From contig JAJVIP010000015.1 in NCBI GenBank assembly GCA_022072025.1, forward strand, positions 61,530 through 125,529: a stretch of DNA of 64,000 nt. Direction: 5' to 3'. Of this stretch, positions 15,378 through 24,069 are shown in pieces. Position numbers and translations under genes: made by a program. Below the pieces are notes generated by a model that saw nothing but the letters and a program-made list of their open reading frames with translations, was not told the DNA's origin and searched no databases. The first letter of the stretch is position 1, and each line of letters opens with the position of its first letter. This DNA comes from Elusimicrobiota bacterium (lineage in GTDB: Bacteria > Elusimicrobiota > Elusimicrobia > F11).

Positions 15378-17609
15378 TCACAAATGCCAAATGACAACTA
15401 CGGCACTAGAACTGAGAGAGGAGAGCCAGGAGCGGATTTGGGTGGCCTGCGCTTTTGACAAAGTCGTCCCTCCGCCGAAACGCAAGCGGTAATAGGTTTC
15501 CTGAAGCGCAAGCGCCTGCGGCCAAGAGGGCCCCAATTGTTTTTCTGATTGGAGGATGAACTCCCTCAAAGTCTGGGAATCCATCTTTCGTCCCACCCGC
15601 TTTTCGAGCCGCCGAACCAAAGGGAGATAAAACCATACCCTGTTCGGCTCCCGGCCTCGCCGCCTGGAAACACTCCACAGCCCCACCAAAGCTATTATTA
15701 ATAAGAGCCATCCCATTTCTTTCGGAAAACTGACCGATGCCTTGGATTCTCCAGTACCGTTTAAATGAAGCAACGAGGCCGCCCAATCCTTCATTTGGTG
15801 GGGCAAAGTCGCCAATCTTCCAAACCGAAATGATATTTTTTCAGACCCTTGGCCGAGCGACCTGGCAATTTCAACCTGCTTTTCAAAATCATAACTCAAG
15901 ATATATTGGTTCCAACGAAGATTGAGGGTATCCAAAAATTCATTCCATTTTGGAAGTCCGGGCCCGGCGCTCCCCTCAAAAACATCCCGCGGAGAAGGAT
16001 CCAAACCCACCCATCCTTGGGGTTCCACATAGGCTTCCACCCACGCATGGGCATGCTTCATTCGAACGACAAAATATTTTCCCCGGTCGTTCCATTCCCG
16101 AGACAAAAACCCCGTCACCAGGCGAGCCGGAATTCCTTGGCTTCGCAAGAGCAAACAAAGAGCAGCGGCGAAATATTCACAGTGGCCTTTCTTGGAAGTA
16201 AACAAAAACGCTTCCAGGGGCGAACTCCCCGCTTCGCCCAAATCACGGTTATCGAGCGAATAACGGTATTCAGAGCGCAGGCGCTCTTTCAACGCGTGGG
16301 CCCGCTCAACGGGGGTGTGGGCGGCCGCCCCCCATTCTTCAGCCGTCTGAATCAAGCGGGATTGAAGGTCCTTGGGGACGAACAAGAGAGCTTGATCATA
16401 GGCTTGTTGTTGAAAAACCCGGTTCTTGCGGGGAAACCGCTCCGGTTCCTTTATGGGCGCACTGGCCAAAGGCCGGCTGGGATGACGATTTCCCCATTCC
16501 TCCCCCACCACCGGATCCAGGGGTGACAAGGACGACTCCACTTCGTACCGAATTCGCCAACTGTCCCCCTCTCGACGTTGCAGGGAACCGTCATGAGAAA
16601 TATCCAAAAACGGGCGATCAATATCCACAGAGGTGGGACGTGACTGAGAAAAAAGCAGCGGCGAATCCATCGATTCCAAATAAATCTGCTGTTTGAGTTG
16701 GTTTTTTGAATTTTTCTCTCGGCTCGGCAGGTTCACAGGCCGGGACCAAGGCCGAAAAACCCGTTCTGTTTTCATGGGAAACTTTTCCCACACCGCGCCG
16801 TCGAAACTTTCGAGGGATCTGCCGCGAAGGTATCCTGTCCACATTATTTTCTGTTCTGGACTCACCGCCACCCGCATAACGATGGAATTGTCTTCTTGAA
16901 TCCTCCCTCCCTCGGACAAGTTCACGCTTGATGAATATCCCGTCTTATGCACCGGTTGAAGAAACTGACCTCGAAAACCCCGCAAATTGAGACGTGGGAA
17001 GGCTATGAACACCACCGCGCAACATGCCGCCGTGGTGAGAAACGCCGCTCCGGTTGAACGCCGAAGAATGGGGATCAGTTTTTTCCACAAAAGACTTCCT
17101 TCATGCAAAGATTCTTCGGAATTCTCTGGCGCCCGAGAATCATCGAGCAAGGTCAAAAGCATCAAAGTCCAGATTACCCCAGACAAGAAAATAAACAGCA
17201 TCAAAAAAAATGTCCATTCCACCGACAAGGTGGAGGCGGAGAGCATCATCAGAGACGAAAGAAGCAAACTGCCGTAACTTTCTCGAAGAGTTCGAATTGA
17301 CAATAAACGCACCCCTTGAACGGAGAGCAAAAAATGCGCCACCGTCAAGAGAAAGGATCGAGACAAGTAGAAAAAGTCAATCACGGCCACGCAGAAAATA
17401 AAGATGGCCATGGCGGGTTGAGCGGCCCCAAATATTTTGGCCAAGTGTGGAAATTTTTCAATTTTTAAGCCCAACAAACCGAACGCCGCAAAAACAAAAA
17501 TGAAGGCCATCTGACACTCCCCGGCAATGATCAATGAAAACGCTCCGAGAAATGCCAACAGGCGAATGGATTTAAGACAGGTGCTGGACACGAAACGCCT
17601 CCAGGACAT
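15378..17609 (-). CDS. TgpA-like transglutaminase membrane protein (DUF3488/transglutaminase core)
   Basis: 743 residues from ATG 17609, which overlaps the DUF58 gene by 38 bases. An N-terminal block of hydrophobic helices (DUF3488-like) is followed by a periplasmic transglutaminase-like domain. GHCEYFAAALCLLLRSQGIPARLVTG holds the catalytic cysteine, and KHAHAWVEAYVEPQGWVGLDPSPRD the histidine and aspartate. A late membrane helix (MGWLLLIIALVGLW) precedes a cytoplasmic DUF4129-like tail. MoxR-DUF58-TgpA is a widespread operon thought to process or assemble periplasmic proteins. The last nine residues and the stop codon derive from a transposon end. Confidence 0.92.
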   Translation of the reverse strand: MSWRRFVSSTCLKSIRLLAFLGAFSLIIAGECQMAFIFVFAAFGLLGLKIEKFPHLAKIFGAAQPAMAIFIFCVAVIDFFYLSRSFLLTVAHFLLSVQGVRLLSIRTLRESYGSLLLSSLMMLSASTLSVEWTFFLMLFIFLSGVIWTLMLLTLLDDSRAPENSEESLHEGSLLWKKLIPILRRSTGAAFLTTAACCAVVFIAFPRLNLRGFRGQFLQPVHKTGYSSSVNLSEGGRIQEDNSIVMRVAVSPEQKIMWTGYLRGRSLESFDGAVWEKFPMKTERVFRPWSRPVNLPSREKNSKNQLKQQIYLESMDSPLLFSQSRPTSVDIDRPFLDISHDGSLQRREGDSWRIRYEVESSLSPLDPVVGEEWGNRHPSRPLASAPIKEPERFPRKNRVFQQQAYDQALLFVPKDLQSRLIQTAEEWGAAAHTPVERAHALKERLRSEYRYSLDNRDLGEAGSSPLEAFLFTSKKGHCEYFAAALCLLLRSQGIPARLVTGFLSREWNDRGKYFVVRMKHAHAWVEAYVEPQGWVGLDPSPRDVFEGSAGPGLPKWNEFLDTLNLRWNQYILSYDFEKQVEIARSLGQGSEKISFRFGRLATLPHQMKDWAASLLHLNGTGESKASVSFPKEMGWLLLIIALVGLWSVSRRRGREPNRVWFYLPLVRRLEKRVGRKMDSQTLREFILQSEKQLGPSWPQALALQETYYRLRFGGGTTLSKAQATQIRSWLSSLSSSAVVVIWHL
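15381..15407 (-). repeat. RAYT-linked terminal repeat R7 (inverted, two changes)
   Basis: Inverted copy of the R core reading AGTGCCGTAGTTGTC on the minus strand. In the transglutaminase frame it encodes SAVVVIWHL, with the stop codon following at once. It is the right end of unit B. Confidence 0.88.
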
Positions 17610-18690
17610 TGAGAGACCGCGCTGGCCAAACAACTCCCCTTTGAACTTTGGGACCCATCGATTCTTTGAGCAGAGGGCTCGGAGTTCTCCGTGGGTCCCA
17701 CAACGCCAAAAAAGCCGGCTCGTGAACAACCACAAAGCTCTCCGCCATTATTTTTGGAACATATCCCGACCTCCGACAAGCGACCAAACTCGACGCCAAA
17801 AATGAAGCCAGTTGTTCCACCTGTTCATCACTTAAATTTTGACTCTGCTCCGGACCCGGGCAAAGAAAAACAATTTCTTCTTTTTCATCCTTGTTCATTT
17901 CACGCACCAACCACGCGCCCTGGTCCCCCCTATAAGCCGGCACGCGTTTGGCGCTCGCCTTCCAATGAATGCGTCTTGGATTATCCCCTGGACGAAAGGG
18001 GTGAATGCCTTGAAGCACGCTGCCGTCGCCTTTCTCCCATTGCCGAGAGGGTTCGTCCTCTCCCGCCAGGGCCAAAGGCAATTGGGAAAAATCCAACGGC
18101 AACACGTGGGGCGTGACAAAAAATCCATTCTGATTGAACAGGGTGGTTTTCAATTGCCACCATTTTTCCAACAACCCAAACGGGAAACGGGTGCTGAGCC
18201 GAACAAAGGCGCCTTCAAACCATCCCCTGTGCGGGGCTGTCCATTCAATACGAACTTGATCTCGGCCCTGCGCGGATAGAAAAGGACAATGTTTTTTTAA
18301 AACAATCCCTGTTTTTCCAATCCGTCCCTCCAGGGACACTTGTATCGACAAAGAAGGAAGCCGTTTTTTCTCATTGGTCAGTTGAAGAAAAATGGAAAAT
18401 GGATCCCCGGCCCGAACCGATTCTGGAAACAAAGGATCCACGCGAACACGCCACAAACTCAAATCCGATAACAGACCCGACGCCAACAACAACCCGAGAA
18501 AAACGCCGAAAACCAAATAGAGCAAATTGTTGCCCGTGTTGATCGCGCCGGCGCCCACACCGATGGTGTAGAGAATAAAAATCCAACCGGGTTTGGTGAG
18601 TTTGAAGGGGCGTTTGGTTTTAAAGAGGGATCGAGAGAAAGACACGACGGATCGAACCCAAGAAGGCATTTTTAATCCCAGGGTTCGCAT
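17572..18690 (-). CDS. DUF58 domain protein
   Basis: 372 residues. Two adjacent membrane helices near the N-terminus (PGWIFILYTIGVGAGAINTGNNLLYLVFGVFLGLLLAS) are followed by a long extracytoplasmic beta region and the DUF58 core, DGSVLQGIHPFRPGDNPRRIHWKASAKR. DUF58 proteins accompany MoxR ATPases and transglutaminases and are sometimes von Willebrand A-like. It sits in the middle of the operon, 13 bases after moxR and overlapping tgpA. A second possible start is ATG 18669. Confidence 0.92.
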   Translation of the reverse strand: MRTLGLKMPSWVRSVVSFSRSLFKTKRPFKLTKPGWIFILYTIGVGAGAINTGNNLLYLVFGVFLGLLLASGLLSDLSLWRVRVDPLFPESVRAGDPFSIFLQLTNEKKRLPSLSIQVSLEGRIGKTGIVLKKHCPFLSAQGRDQVRIEWTAPHRGWFEGAFVRLSTRFPFGLLEKWWQLKTTLFNQNGFFVTPHVLPLDFSQLPLALAGEDEPSRQWEKGDGSVLQGIHPFRPGDNPRRIHWKASAKRVPAYRGDQGAWLVREMNKDEKEEIVFLCPGPEQSQNLSDEQVEQLASFLASSLVACRRSGYVPKIMAESFVVVHEPAFLALWDPRRTPSPLLKESMGPKVQRGVVWPARSLNVLEAFRVQHLS

Positions 18691-18703
18691 TGGGGCGCGC
18701 CCC

Positions 18704-19633
18704 TCAAACGGGAATGGGAATTTGATTCAGAATCTCGTGAACCACTTGATGAGCGGCCAAGGCCGAATTCCCATTGTAGTTGGCCCCTCGAAGCCGGAGG
18801 CGATGGGCGATCACAGGCCCACTCACCGCCTTGATGTCATCGGGCACCACATAATCTCGATCTTGTGTTGCGGCATAGGCCTGAGCGGCACGCCGGAGCG
18901 CCAAAGTTCCCCGAGGACTCAAGGCCATCTCAATGGTCGCGGAACTCCGAGTGGCTTGAGCGATGGACACCATATATCGGTCGAGACTCTCGTCCACTTT
19001 AATCCCCCGCACCCGTTCAATTTCTTTTTGGAAATCAAGAACCGTTCCGACTGGGTCCAAGAGCTGGGTCCTGGAAGAAAACGAGTCCCCTCTTAAAATG
19101 GAAGCCTCCGCCTCGGCGCTGGGATAACCCAAATTGAGCTGCATCATGAATCGGTCCAATTGAGATTCCGGCAAGGGGAACGTGCCCTGATGTTCATGAG
19201 GGTTTTGCGTGGCAATCACAAAGAAAGGACGAGGAAGGGGGTGGGTTTGGCCATCAATCGACACCTGCCTCTCCTGCATCGACTCCAGCAAGGCGCTTTG
19301 GGTTTTGGGAGAGGCCCGATTGATTTCATCGGCCAATACAAGGGAATGAAACAAGGGGCCCGGTTTAAATTCAAAATTTTGGATCTTTTGATTATAAACA
19401 GACACACCGAGCATGTCGGAAGGAAGCAAATCGCTGGTGAACTGAATGCGTTGAAAAGAAGCTCCTATGGATTTGGCCAGCGACAGGGCCAGCGTTGTTT
19501 TCCCCACGCCCGGAATGTCATCAATCAACAAATGCCCCTCCGCCAGAAAACAAGCCACCGACAACCGGACCACCTCGGGCTTCCCCAGTAACACCTTTTC
19601 AACGTTTTCGATGATTTGATGCGAGATCCCCAT
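18704..19633 (-). CDS. MoxR-family AAA+ ATPase
   Basis: 309 residues, normal for MoxR. Walker A is GVGKTTLALSLAKSIG, Walker B LVLADEINRASPKTQSALLESMQERQV, sensor 1 FFVIATQNPHEHQGTFPLPESQLDRFM, and the C-terminal lid ends with DDIKAVSGPVIAHRLRLR. MoxR proteins act as chaperone-like ATPases. First gene of the MoxR-DUF58-TgpA operon. Its upstream region holds copy B of the nested palindromic repeat. Confidence 0.95.
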   Translation of the reverse strand: MGISHQIIENVEKVLLGKPEVVRLSVACFLAEGHLLIDDIPGVGKTTLALSLAKSIGASFQRIQFTSDLLPSDMLGVSVYNQKIQNFEFKPGPLFHSLVLADEINRASPKTQSALLESMQERQVSIDGQTHPLPRPFFVIATQNPHEHQGTFPLPESQLDRFMMQLNLGYPSAEAEASILRGDSFSSRTQLLDPVGTVLDFQKEIERVRGIKVDESLDRYMVSIAQATRSSATIEMALSPRGTLALRRAAQAYAATQDRDYVVPDDIKAVSGPVIAHRLRLRGANYNGNSALAAHQVVHEILNQIPIPV

Positions 19634-19982
19634 ATTGTTTCACGAGCATATCAGCCAAAGCGCTCAAAAACAACCGTCGAAAAAAGTGTCTCTTACCTGA
19701 AAAAGTTTCGAGTTATGCGCAACGAACGTCGTCATCCCGGCCCTTCTTCCGAAATGACGCCATTGTGGACAAGCGGATAAGCCGGGATCCAGCCGTTTCT
19801 GCGAAGGGGGTGAAGGCCCCCTCATCCTCTGAAAAAGATGGATCCCGGCTTATGCTCTCCTTATGATCCGCACCTTCTAACAAAAGGGCCGGGATGACGA
19901 ATCAAAGAACCCTCGAGACGCTAAAGAGACACGAAAAAAGTATGCTCAGCTCATGTAAATTTTTGAATTCAGAGGGGGGATT
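19634..19982. other. 349-bp divergent intergenic region
   Basis: Between moxR (minus) and the DUF4412 gene (plus). About half is the palindromic repeat at 19727-19899. To its right AAGTATGCTC contains a possible -10 (TATGCT, 19949-19954) for the plus-strand operon, whose ribosome-binding site AGAGGGGGG precedes ATG 19983. Confidence 0.55.
19727..19899. repeat. Nested double-palindrome repeat, copy B
   Basis: Outer arms CGTCATCCCGGCCCTT and AAGGGCCGGGATGACG, inner arms ATAAGCCGGGATCCA and TGGATCCCGGCTTAT. Same plan as copies at 2694 and 36259. The middle (AAGGGGG...CCCCCT) is also partly palindromic. Confidence 0.88.
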
Positions 19983-20759
19983 ATGCGTCGTTGGATGACT
20001 TTTATTTTGTTGGTGGCCTTGCCTGTTTTTTTGAGAGCCGCTGCGTTTGAAGGAAATATTGATTACGAAATTCGTGAAGGAACCAACAAACCGTTAAAAT
20101 TGATGTATCAGGTGAAAGGAAACCGTGTGCGGATGAATGTTGAAGGTAAAAAAAATGAAAATGCCGCCATCCTTTTTTATCCTTCAGAAAAAATGACCAT
20201 CACATTGGTACCAGATCAGAAGATGGCCATGAAACACAAATTGCCCGACGCGCCCGCTACAAAACCCGCCAAATCGAGCAAAGTGGAATTTGTTGACACC
20301 GGTCGAAAAGACACCGTGGCGGGCCAGAAATGTTCCATCTACACCTTCAAAGATGAATCGACCGAAGGAGAAGCGTGCAATGCCGAAGGCCTGGGAACAT
20401 TTTTTATGGGTGGAACAAATCAACCGGGAACCAAAGCCTCCCCCAGTTTGTGGGAAAAAAATGCCGCCGAAAAAGGGCTTTTTCCATTGCGGGTCATTTC
20501 TAGAAATCTGAAGTCAGGACAATCGATGACCATGGTCGCCACAAAAATTGAAAAAAAATCATTGCCGGCCTCGCTTTTTGAGATCCCCTCCGATTATCAA
20601 GTTATGGATAACAATGCGCTGGGAATGACGGGGTCATCCGAAAAAGGAAAACCTGCTTTTAACCAAGCTGATTTCATGAAAAAGATGATGAATGCTTCCC
20701 CCGAAGAACAAGAACGGATGGCGGAGGAGATGGAAAAAGCGTTCGGGGGATCCAGATAA
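19983..20759 (+). CDS. Secreted DUF4412 protein
   Basis: 258 residues with signal peptide MRRWMTFILLVALPVFLRAA. The mature part (FEGNIDYEIREG, VKGNRVRMNVEG, DTVAGQKCSIYTFKDES, ASLFEIPSDYQ) follows the DUF4412 pattern of periplasmic beta-rich proteins with a LolA-like curve. It is acidic/Met-rich at the C-terminus (FMKKMMNASPEEQERMAEEMEKAF). Function is unknown; envelope location is inferred. First gene of a plus-strand group with uppP and a TPR gene, with six bases to the next start. Confidence 0.85.
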   Translation: MRRWMTFILLVALPVFLRAAAFEGNIDYEIREGTNKPLKLMYQVKGNRVRMNVEGKKNENAAILFYPSEKMTITLVPDQKMAMKHKLPDAPATKPAKSSKVEFVDTGRKDTVAGQKCSIYTFKDESTEGEACNAEGLGTFFMGGTNQPGTKASPSLWEKNAAEKGLFPLRVISRNLKSGQSMTMVATKIEKKSLPASLFEIPSDYQVMDNNALGMTGSSEKGKPAFNQADFMKKMMNASPEEQERMAEEMEKAFGGSR

Positions 20760-20765
20760 CCTGAA

Positions 20766-21560
20766 ATGACCATTTTTCATTCGCTGGTCTATGGGTCCAT
20801 TCAAGGCCTAACGGAATTTCTACCTGTTTCAAGTTCCGCGCACCTCATTCTGATCCCTTTTTTCACCAAATGGCCCGATCCCGGTTTGGCCTTTGATGTG
20901 GCGCTTCATTGGGGAACGCTGTTGGCTGTTTTTATTTACTTCCGAACTGACGTCGCGCTCATGCTTCGCTTATTTTGGGAATCCCTCTGTGGTAAGCGGT
21001 CCGAGGCTCACACGCTTCCCTGGAAAATCGCGTTGGCCACCCTCCCGGGTGCAGTGTTGGGATATATTCTTGAAAAACACGCGGAAAGCGTCTTTCGCTC
21101 TCCCGCGCTTTTGGCGGGAACGCTGTCGGTCATGGGATTGGGACTTTGGGCCAGCGACAGGTGGGGAAAAAAAGAAATCAGCCTTGAACAATTAAGCTGG
21201 AAACACTCGCTCCTGATTGGATTGGCTCAAGGCATCGCCCTGGTGCCTGGCGTTTCCCGCTCAGGAATCACCATTGCGACCGCTCTTTTTTTGGGCTTTA
21301 AGCGAGAAGCCGCGGTTCGCTTTTCCTTCTTTTTGGCGATGCCCATCACCTTGGGGGCCGGACTCCTCAAAAGCGGTTATCTTCTTCAAAACATCACGGA
21401 TCCCTTCATCTCAATTGGAATTCTCACGTCCCTCCTATCAGGTCTCGCGGCCATTCATATCCTATTGACATATGTAAAAAACAATTCATTTACGCCTTTT
21501 GTTCTTTATCGATTGGGCCTGGCTGGCGTTGTTCTCTTCATGTTAAGTTTGAAGCCATGA
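20766..21560 (+). CDS. uppP: Undecaprenyl-diphosphatase UppP (BacA)
   Basis: 264 residues, an integral membrane enzyme that dephosphorylates undecaprenyl diphosphate to recycle the lipid carrier for peptidoglycan and other envelope polymers. It shows both family signatures: GLTEFLPVSSSAHL near the N-terminus and PGVSRSGITIATALFLGFKREAA in the second half, with about eight hydrophobic segments. Full family length. It overlaps the next gene by four bases (ATGA). Confidence 0.96.
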   Translation: MTIFHSLVYGSIQGLTEFLPVSSSAHLILIPFFTKWPDPGLAFDVALHWGTLLAVFIYFRTDVALMLRLFWESLCGKRSEAHTLPWKIALATLPGAVLGYILEKHAESVFRSPALLAGTLSVMGLGLWASDRWGKKEISLEQLSWKHSLLIGLAQGIALVPGVSRSGITIATALFLGFKREAAVRFSFFLAMPITLGAGLLKSGYLLQNITDPFISIGILTSLLSGLAAIHILLTYVKNNSFTPFVLYRLGLAGVVLFMLSLKP

Positions 21561-22729
21561 AAAGAACGAACGCGCTTCTCCTGACTCTTTCGCTGCTCGT
21601 GTGCCCTCCCACCTTTGTGGGGGCCCACAACCCTTTTAACATCACCCCCGAACTGGATAAATCCATCCGCGAGGGGCTTCACCACCTGTACAATCTGGAA
21701 TTTGAAGAAGCGGACCAAATCTTTAAGGATCTTGAACCGCAGGCCGCTGAGCATCCCATGGTTGCTTTTGGAAAAGCATCGGTGCATTGGTGGCGGCTTT
21801 CCGTCTACGTTTTGGAGACAGATCCTCTTGAAAGCCAACCCTTTTTACGCGATGTGAATGAATGTATCCGCCTCTCCAAGGAAAAAATTGACCGAGGAGA
21901 TCCCACCGGAGAGGGCTACCTTACGCTGGGCGGCGCCTATGGCCTCTTGGGCCGGTGGCAGGCCACCAATCAGGAGTGGATGGCGGCCTATTTCACTGGA
22001 AGAAAAGCCATCAAATTTTTACGAAAAGCACTCAAAGTTAATCCTCGCATGACAGATGCCAATATGGGTCTGGGAATTTTCGATTACTATGTCGCCACAT
22101 TGCCGGCGGTGGTTCGCGTATTGGCCTTTTTGGGATCGGGCGGAAACCCCCAAGTGGGCATTGACGAACTGACCATCGCGGCCACACAAGGCACCTACGC
22201 TCAAACCCCTTCCAAACTTTTCCTGACGGAAATCTACTCCAACCCCGAAAACCAACCAGAAAAGGCGTTGCGGATCCTGGTGGGGCTCAAACAAGAATAT
22301 CCGACCAGTCCCTTTATCGAAATGCTTCATATCATCGCGCTTTACAACCATCAACGCCTCGATGAACTCGCCAGTGAAGCCAAACATTTTCAGGAAATGG
22401 TGGACAAGGGAACCTTCAAAAGTCAATTTGCCGTTCAATCACGTTTTGCCTTGGGCGCCGTGAACTTCAAAAGCCGGCAATGGGACCAAGCCATTCTCAA
22501 TTTTGATTTGGCCATTGAATCCGGAACCATCAAAGATCCGTTCTTCACCTGGGCCCATCTCTACAAAGGCTACGCCTTAGACGCTTTGAAACAGAGAGAA
22601 GCCGCCAAAACCCAATATCAAACCGTCCTCAAACAACTCCGCCGGTGGGGGTCTTGGGACGCCGCCAAAAAGCATCTAAAAAAACCCTTCCCCGCCAAGG
22701 ACGAGGACTTAGCTAAACTGCGTCTCTAA
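21557..22729 (+). CDS. Secreted TPR-repeat protein
   Basis: 390 residues with a signal peptide (LLLTLSLLVCPPTFVGAH). Helical repeats follow (LHHLYNLEFEEADQIFKDLEPQAAEHP; AIKFLRKALKVNPRMTDANMGLGIFDYY; DQAILNFDLAIESG; LYKGYALDALKQREAAKTQYQTVL). This looks like a periplasmic protein-interaction scaffold; no catalytic motif is visible. It is coupled to uppP through ATGA. It converges with the zinc-ribbon gene, the two stops only three bases apart. Confidence 0.85.
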   Translation: MKRTNALLLTLSLLVCPPTFVGAHNPFNITPELDKSIREGLHHLYNLEFEEADQIFKDLEPQAAEHPMVAFGKASVHWWRLSVYVLETDPLESQPFLRDVNECIRLSKEKIDRGDPTGEGYLTLGGAYGLLGRWQATNQEWMAAYFTGRKAIKFLRKALKVNPRMTDANMGLGIFDYYVATLPAVVRVLAFLGSGGNPQVGIDELTIAATQGTYAQTPSKLFLTEIYSNPENQPEKALRILVGLKQEYPTSPFIEMLHIIALYNHQRLDELASEAKHFQEMVDKGTFKSQFAVQSRFALGAVNFKSRQWDQAILNFDLAIESGTIKDPFFTWAHLYKGYALDALKQREAAKTQYQTVLKQLRRWGSWDAAKKHLKKPFPAKDEDLAKLRL

Positions 22730-22732
22730 AAT

Positions 22733-23770
22733 TCAGGTCTTTTTGATGTAGATCTGAATGGCTTCAGAGATCGAAGAGAAGAGCAACAGGAGTGAAAAGC
22801 AAGCCAACACCACCAACACCACCGCCACAAAAGCCAACATTTTGTTGACGGGTAAAAAAACCACAAACACCACCAACCCCGCGATCACGCTGGTGGTGCC
22901 CGCCAAACGGGCCATAAACTGAAAAAAACCGCGCACGCGGTCCAAGGTTTGAAACGGCGAAAGGTTTAACGAAGCGGGAGACGCGGCCTGCTGCAAAACG
23001 CTCCCGCATTTGGAACAGTACCAGGTATTCAACGGGTTGTGCGTGTCGCAAAAATCGCAGGTTTTGTGGTTTTTACCGTCAATGGGACGCCGCTTGAAAA
23101 TAATGAACCTTTCAGCCAACGCGATGGCAAACCAAAGTGTGACGCCAATGATTCCACCCGTGAACCCCTCACACAAACGCCGAAGGAACCATCCCTCTGG
23201 CGAAAATTCTTGAATGAGATAGGCATAAACCGCGTAACCCAAGGTGCCGCCCACCCCCCCACCCAAGAGGCCGCTCAAGGCCCCTGAAATAATTTTCAAG
23301 GAGGTTCTTTCCCACAACGCGCTCACCATCCCAATGAAAAGTCCCGCCATTCCCCAAAATCCAAAAAGGCCCCAAGCGGTCTGCTCATTTGTTAATTGCG
23401 GACTGTAATAACCGAACACCGCCCCCCCCATCGCTCCTCCTATTGCGCCCATGAGTCCCCCGCGAAACGTTTTGGAGGTGGATTCTTCCACCATTCCATC
23501 CACCGTCCCCAAAAAAGCGCCGCCCAAGAGGCCTTGAATGCAAAAATGAAGAACGGCGGTGGATTCCAGCGAAATCACACGGCTTAAAGCGGGGATAAAA
23601 AACCAGGCCACAGTCCCGGAGAGAAAACCGGCGTTCGCCCGTTTAAAAATCCACGCCAAATGCACCCGCACGCGCGAGAAGGTCACATTCAGGGGTGAGA
23701 AGCTCATTCGACAGTGCCCGCAATAGCGAACCCCATCGGCATTCACAAACGAGCAAGAAGGGCAATTCAT
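22733..23770 (-). CDS. Polytopic membrane protein with two zinc ribbons
   Basis: 345 residues. The N-terminus MNCPSCSFVNADGVRYCGHC is a CxxC-CxxC zinc ribbon; a second one, CDFCDTHNPLNTWYCSKCG, lies near residue 240. Between them are glycine-rich membrane helices in repeated form (LLGGAFLGTVDG, LMGAIGGAMGGAVFGYY, LLGGGVGGTLGYAVYAYL), and two more helices follow the second ribbon. No known enzyme motif. A membrane-sensor role is possible but only inferred. Single gene, convergent with the TPR gene. Confidence 0.8.
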   Translation of the reverse strand: MNCPSCSFVNADGVRYCGHCRMSFSPLNVTFSRVRVHLAWIFKRANAGFLSGTVAWFFIPALSRVISLESTAVLHFCIQGLLGGAFLGTVDGMVEESTSKTFRGGLMGAIGGAMGGAVFGYYSPQLTNEQTAWGLFGFWGMAGLFIGMVSALWERTSLKIISGALSGLLGGGVGGTLGYAVYAYLIQEFSPEGWFLRRLCEGFTGGIIGVTLWFAIALAERFIIFKRRPIDGKNHKTCDFCDTHNPLNTWYCSKCGSVLQQAASPASLNLSPFQTLDRVRGFFQFMARLAGTTSVIAGLVVFVVFLPVNKMLAFVAVVLVVLACFSLLLLFSSISEAIQIYIKKT

Positions 23771-23830
23771 GCCTTAATAATGAAGCGAATAATCAAACGT
23801 TGCCAGAGGCAACTAAAAAAATGGGTCCCT

Positions 23831-23846
23831 CCGGACTTACGTCCGG
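23831..23846. repeat. Short GC-rich palindrome
   Basis: CCGGAC-TTAC-GTCCGG at the end of the small open frame, followed by GGCCCCGG. It resembles the dispersed GC-rich palindromes of this window but is too short to assign to a family. Confidence 0.5.
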
Positions 23847-24064
23847 GGCCCCGGCTTTGGCGGGAATTTCGATGAGGGGGAATTTAAGGGAAGAATTCTG
23901 AAAGGATGATCAACATGGGTCCCTCTTTTCTGTAAACGCACCGATTCTTTATCAACCCAGTTATTTTTAAAAGCCACCAGCAGAAAATCCACAATTTCAT
24001 CTATGTTTCGGAGGGGCTTATGCAACAAACCGTCGTTTATTTTGGGAAGATTTAATGGATTCAT
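23837..24064 (-). CDS. Small hypothetical protein downstream of nucleotidyltransferase
   Basis: 75 codons starting five bases after the nucleotidyltransferase stop. The first ~50 residues (LNLPKINDGLLHKPLRNIDEIVDFLLVAFKNNWVDKES) look protein-like. The tail runs into a GC-rich palindrome (CCGGAC/GTCCGG at 23831-23846), so the original C-terminus may have been altered by a repeat. Not recognised. Confidence 0.4.
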   Translation of the reverse strand: MNPLNLPKINDGLLHKPLRNIDEIVDFLLVAFKNNWVDKESVRLQKRGTHVDHPFRILPLNSPSSKFPPKPGPRT

Positions 24065-24069
24065 GAGGT

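Larger units (their letters stand above)
13429..15407. mobile_element. RAYT-based transposon-like unit B with DUF4160-DUF2442 cargo
   Basis: Same architecture as unit A: left repeat R5 (direct), a shared terminator block, cargo genes, an internal repeat R6, the identical RAYT gene, and the inverted right end R7. The cargo differs completely (two small genes on the plus strand). Offset between the two transposase segments is a constant 7,923 bases with no indel. The right end lies within the 3' end of the transglutaminase gene. Movement as a full unit is inferred from the repeated layout. Confidence 0.65.

Noticed and set aside
15849..16526. 225-codon plus-strand frame
   Set aside because: Antisense of the transglutaminase gene, composition typical of a shadow.
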